In this document: positions 5,987 to 6,406 of the stretch, one piece after another
How the letters are laid out: each line of letters starts with the position of its first letter
Position numbering within the stretch: the first letter of the stretch is position 1
Assembly (NCBI GenBank): GCA_965370365.1
Contig: CBDUSP010000069.1
Location: forward strand, 1-6,406
Direction: 5' to 3'
From: DAIDHZ01 sp965370365
GTDB lineage: Bacteria > Chlamydiota > Chlamydiia > Chlamydiales > SM23-39
Length of the DNA: 6,406 bases
Program-made: the position numbers and the translations under genes
Notes under the pieces: model-generated
Told to the model about the DNA's origin: nothing
Seen by the model: the letters and a program-made list of their open reading frames with translations, nothing else
The model's database searches: none

Positions 5987-6406
5987 ATGAGTACTGCACA
6001 AAAAGTAAAAGACGTTGAAGAAGTAATTGTGAAGGCAATCAAAAGGATTGGCGCTAGCAAGGAGAATGAACTCTGCAAATATCTCCCCATGGACAAGGAT
6101 TCTGGGGGCGGCTATATGCATCACTTCACTTTAAAGAAGATGAAAATCAAGCAACCTAAAGAGCTTGCAGCGATCATCGATAAGTATGTCGTTCAGGTAG
6201 ATAGACCCACGATCATCGCTCCAAAGCAAAGAGCGCCTCGCGGCTCTCGCAAGCGTAGAGACCATCTCAACTTTACCCGTAACCAGCTAGAAAGGATGCT
6301 TAGCATCGCACGCCTTGCTGGGGATAAAGAAATTATTACAGTTTTGAGCCCAAAGAAATCTCTTGCGTCTTACAAAAGAGAGCTCATCCAGTCGATCCGT
6401 CACAAC
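5987..6406 (+). CDS. Small basic protein of unknown function (3' end cut by window)
   Basis: Translated by hand from ATG at 5987, all 140 codons to the window edge are open. I do not recognise a named domain. The product is strongly basic (31 Lys/Arg against 15 Asp/Glu). Residues 1-70 look helical and compact, with GGGYMHHFTLKKMK near 40-53 as the most distinctive stretch. There follows a Pro- and Arg-rich linker, APKQRAPRGSRKRRD, near 78-92, then a second helical part at about 93-140. No signal peptide or membrane segment is seen, so it is probably cytoplasmic, and the charge suggests nucleic-acid binding, which is an inference only. It is divergent from ytgA, has its own Shine-Dalgarno and a good promoter candidate. 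C. trachomatis has a small hypothetical gene (CT066) next to ytgA, and this may be its counterpart, but I am recalling position rather than comparing sequence. Confidence 0.85.
   Translation, partial: MSTAQKVKDVEEVIVKAIKRIGASKENELCKYLPMDKDSGGGYMHHFTLKKMKIKQPKELAAIIDKYVVQVDRPTIIAPKQRAPRGSRKRRDHLNFTRNQLERMLSIARLAGDKEIITVLSPKKSLASYKRELIQSIRHN

Noticed and set aside
5936..6124. 62-residue minus-strand ORF across the start of the basic-protein gene
   Set aside because: It is antisense to the gene at 5987, which has a ribosome binding site, a promoter candidate and an open frame to the edge. I see no support for translation of this one.

Overview
The window looks like part of a chromosome from the phylum Chlamydiota. 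The decisive clue is a four-gene ABC-3 metal-import operon whose first permease carries a DtxR-type repressor fused to its C-terminus. That architecture is the chlamydial YtgCR protein. A chlamydial-length RseP-like protease follows downstream. I cannot place the organism more precisely, although a non-Chlamydia ('environmental') family is plausible because the gene order differs from what I recall of Chlamydia trachomatis.

Layout, left to right: positions 1-1818 (minus strand) hold the first 606 codons of an RseP/site-2-type intramembrane metalloprotease. It reads open to the left edge and is cut before its stop. After a 58-bp gap come ytgD (1877-2815, permease), ytgC/ytgR (2812-4101, permease-repressor fusion), ytgB (4098-4859, ATPase) and ytgA (4856-5818, metal-binding lipoprotein). 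All are on the minus strand and transcribed in the order A-B-C-D. Each of the three junctions inside the operon is an ATGA overlap. A 168-bp divergent intergenic region (5819-5986) separates the operon from a plus-strand gene (5987 to the right edge, 140 codons seen) encoding a small, strongly basic protein I do not recognise with confidence.

How the genes work together: YtgA captures a transition metal outside the inner membrane (iron and/or manganese or zinc; the sequence does not settle which). YtgC and YtgD form the channel and YtgB powers import. The YtgC C-terminal domain, released by proteolysis in Chlamydia, is expected to act as a metal-dependent repressor of the operon. It has nearly all the metal ligands of the DtxR/MntR family. 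The divergent region contains two candidate sigma70-like promoters of opposite orientation that lie over the same 35 bp. The operon and the divergent basic-protein gene could therefore be controlled by one switch.

No RNA genes, insertion sequences, CRISPR arrays or clear rho-independent terminators were found. The most interesting points are the permease-repressor fusion with its mixed ligand set, the overlapping antiparallel promoters, the unknown divergent gene, and the enlarged multi-PDZ protease with a CxxC motif.
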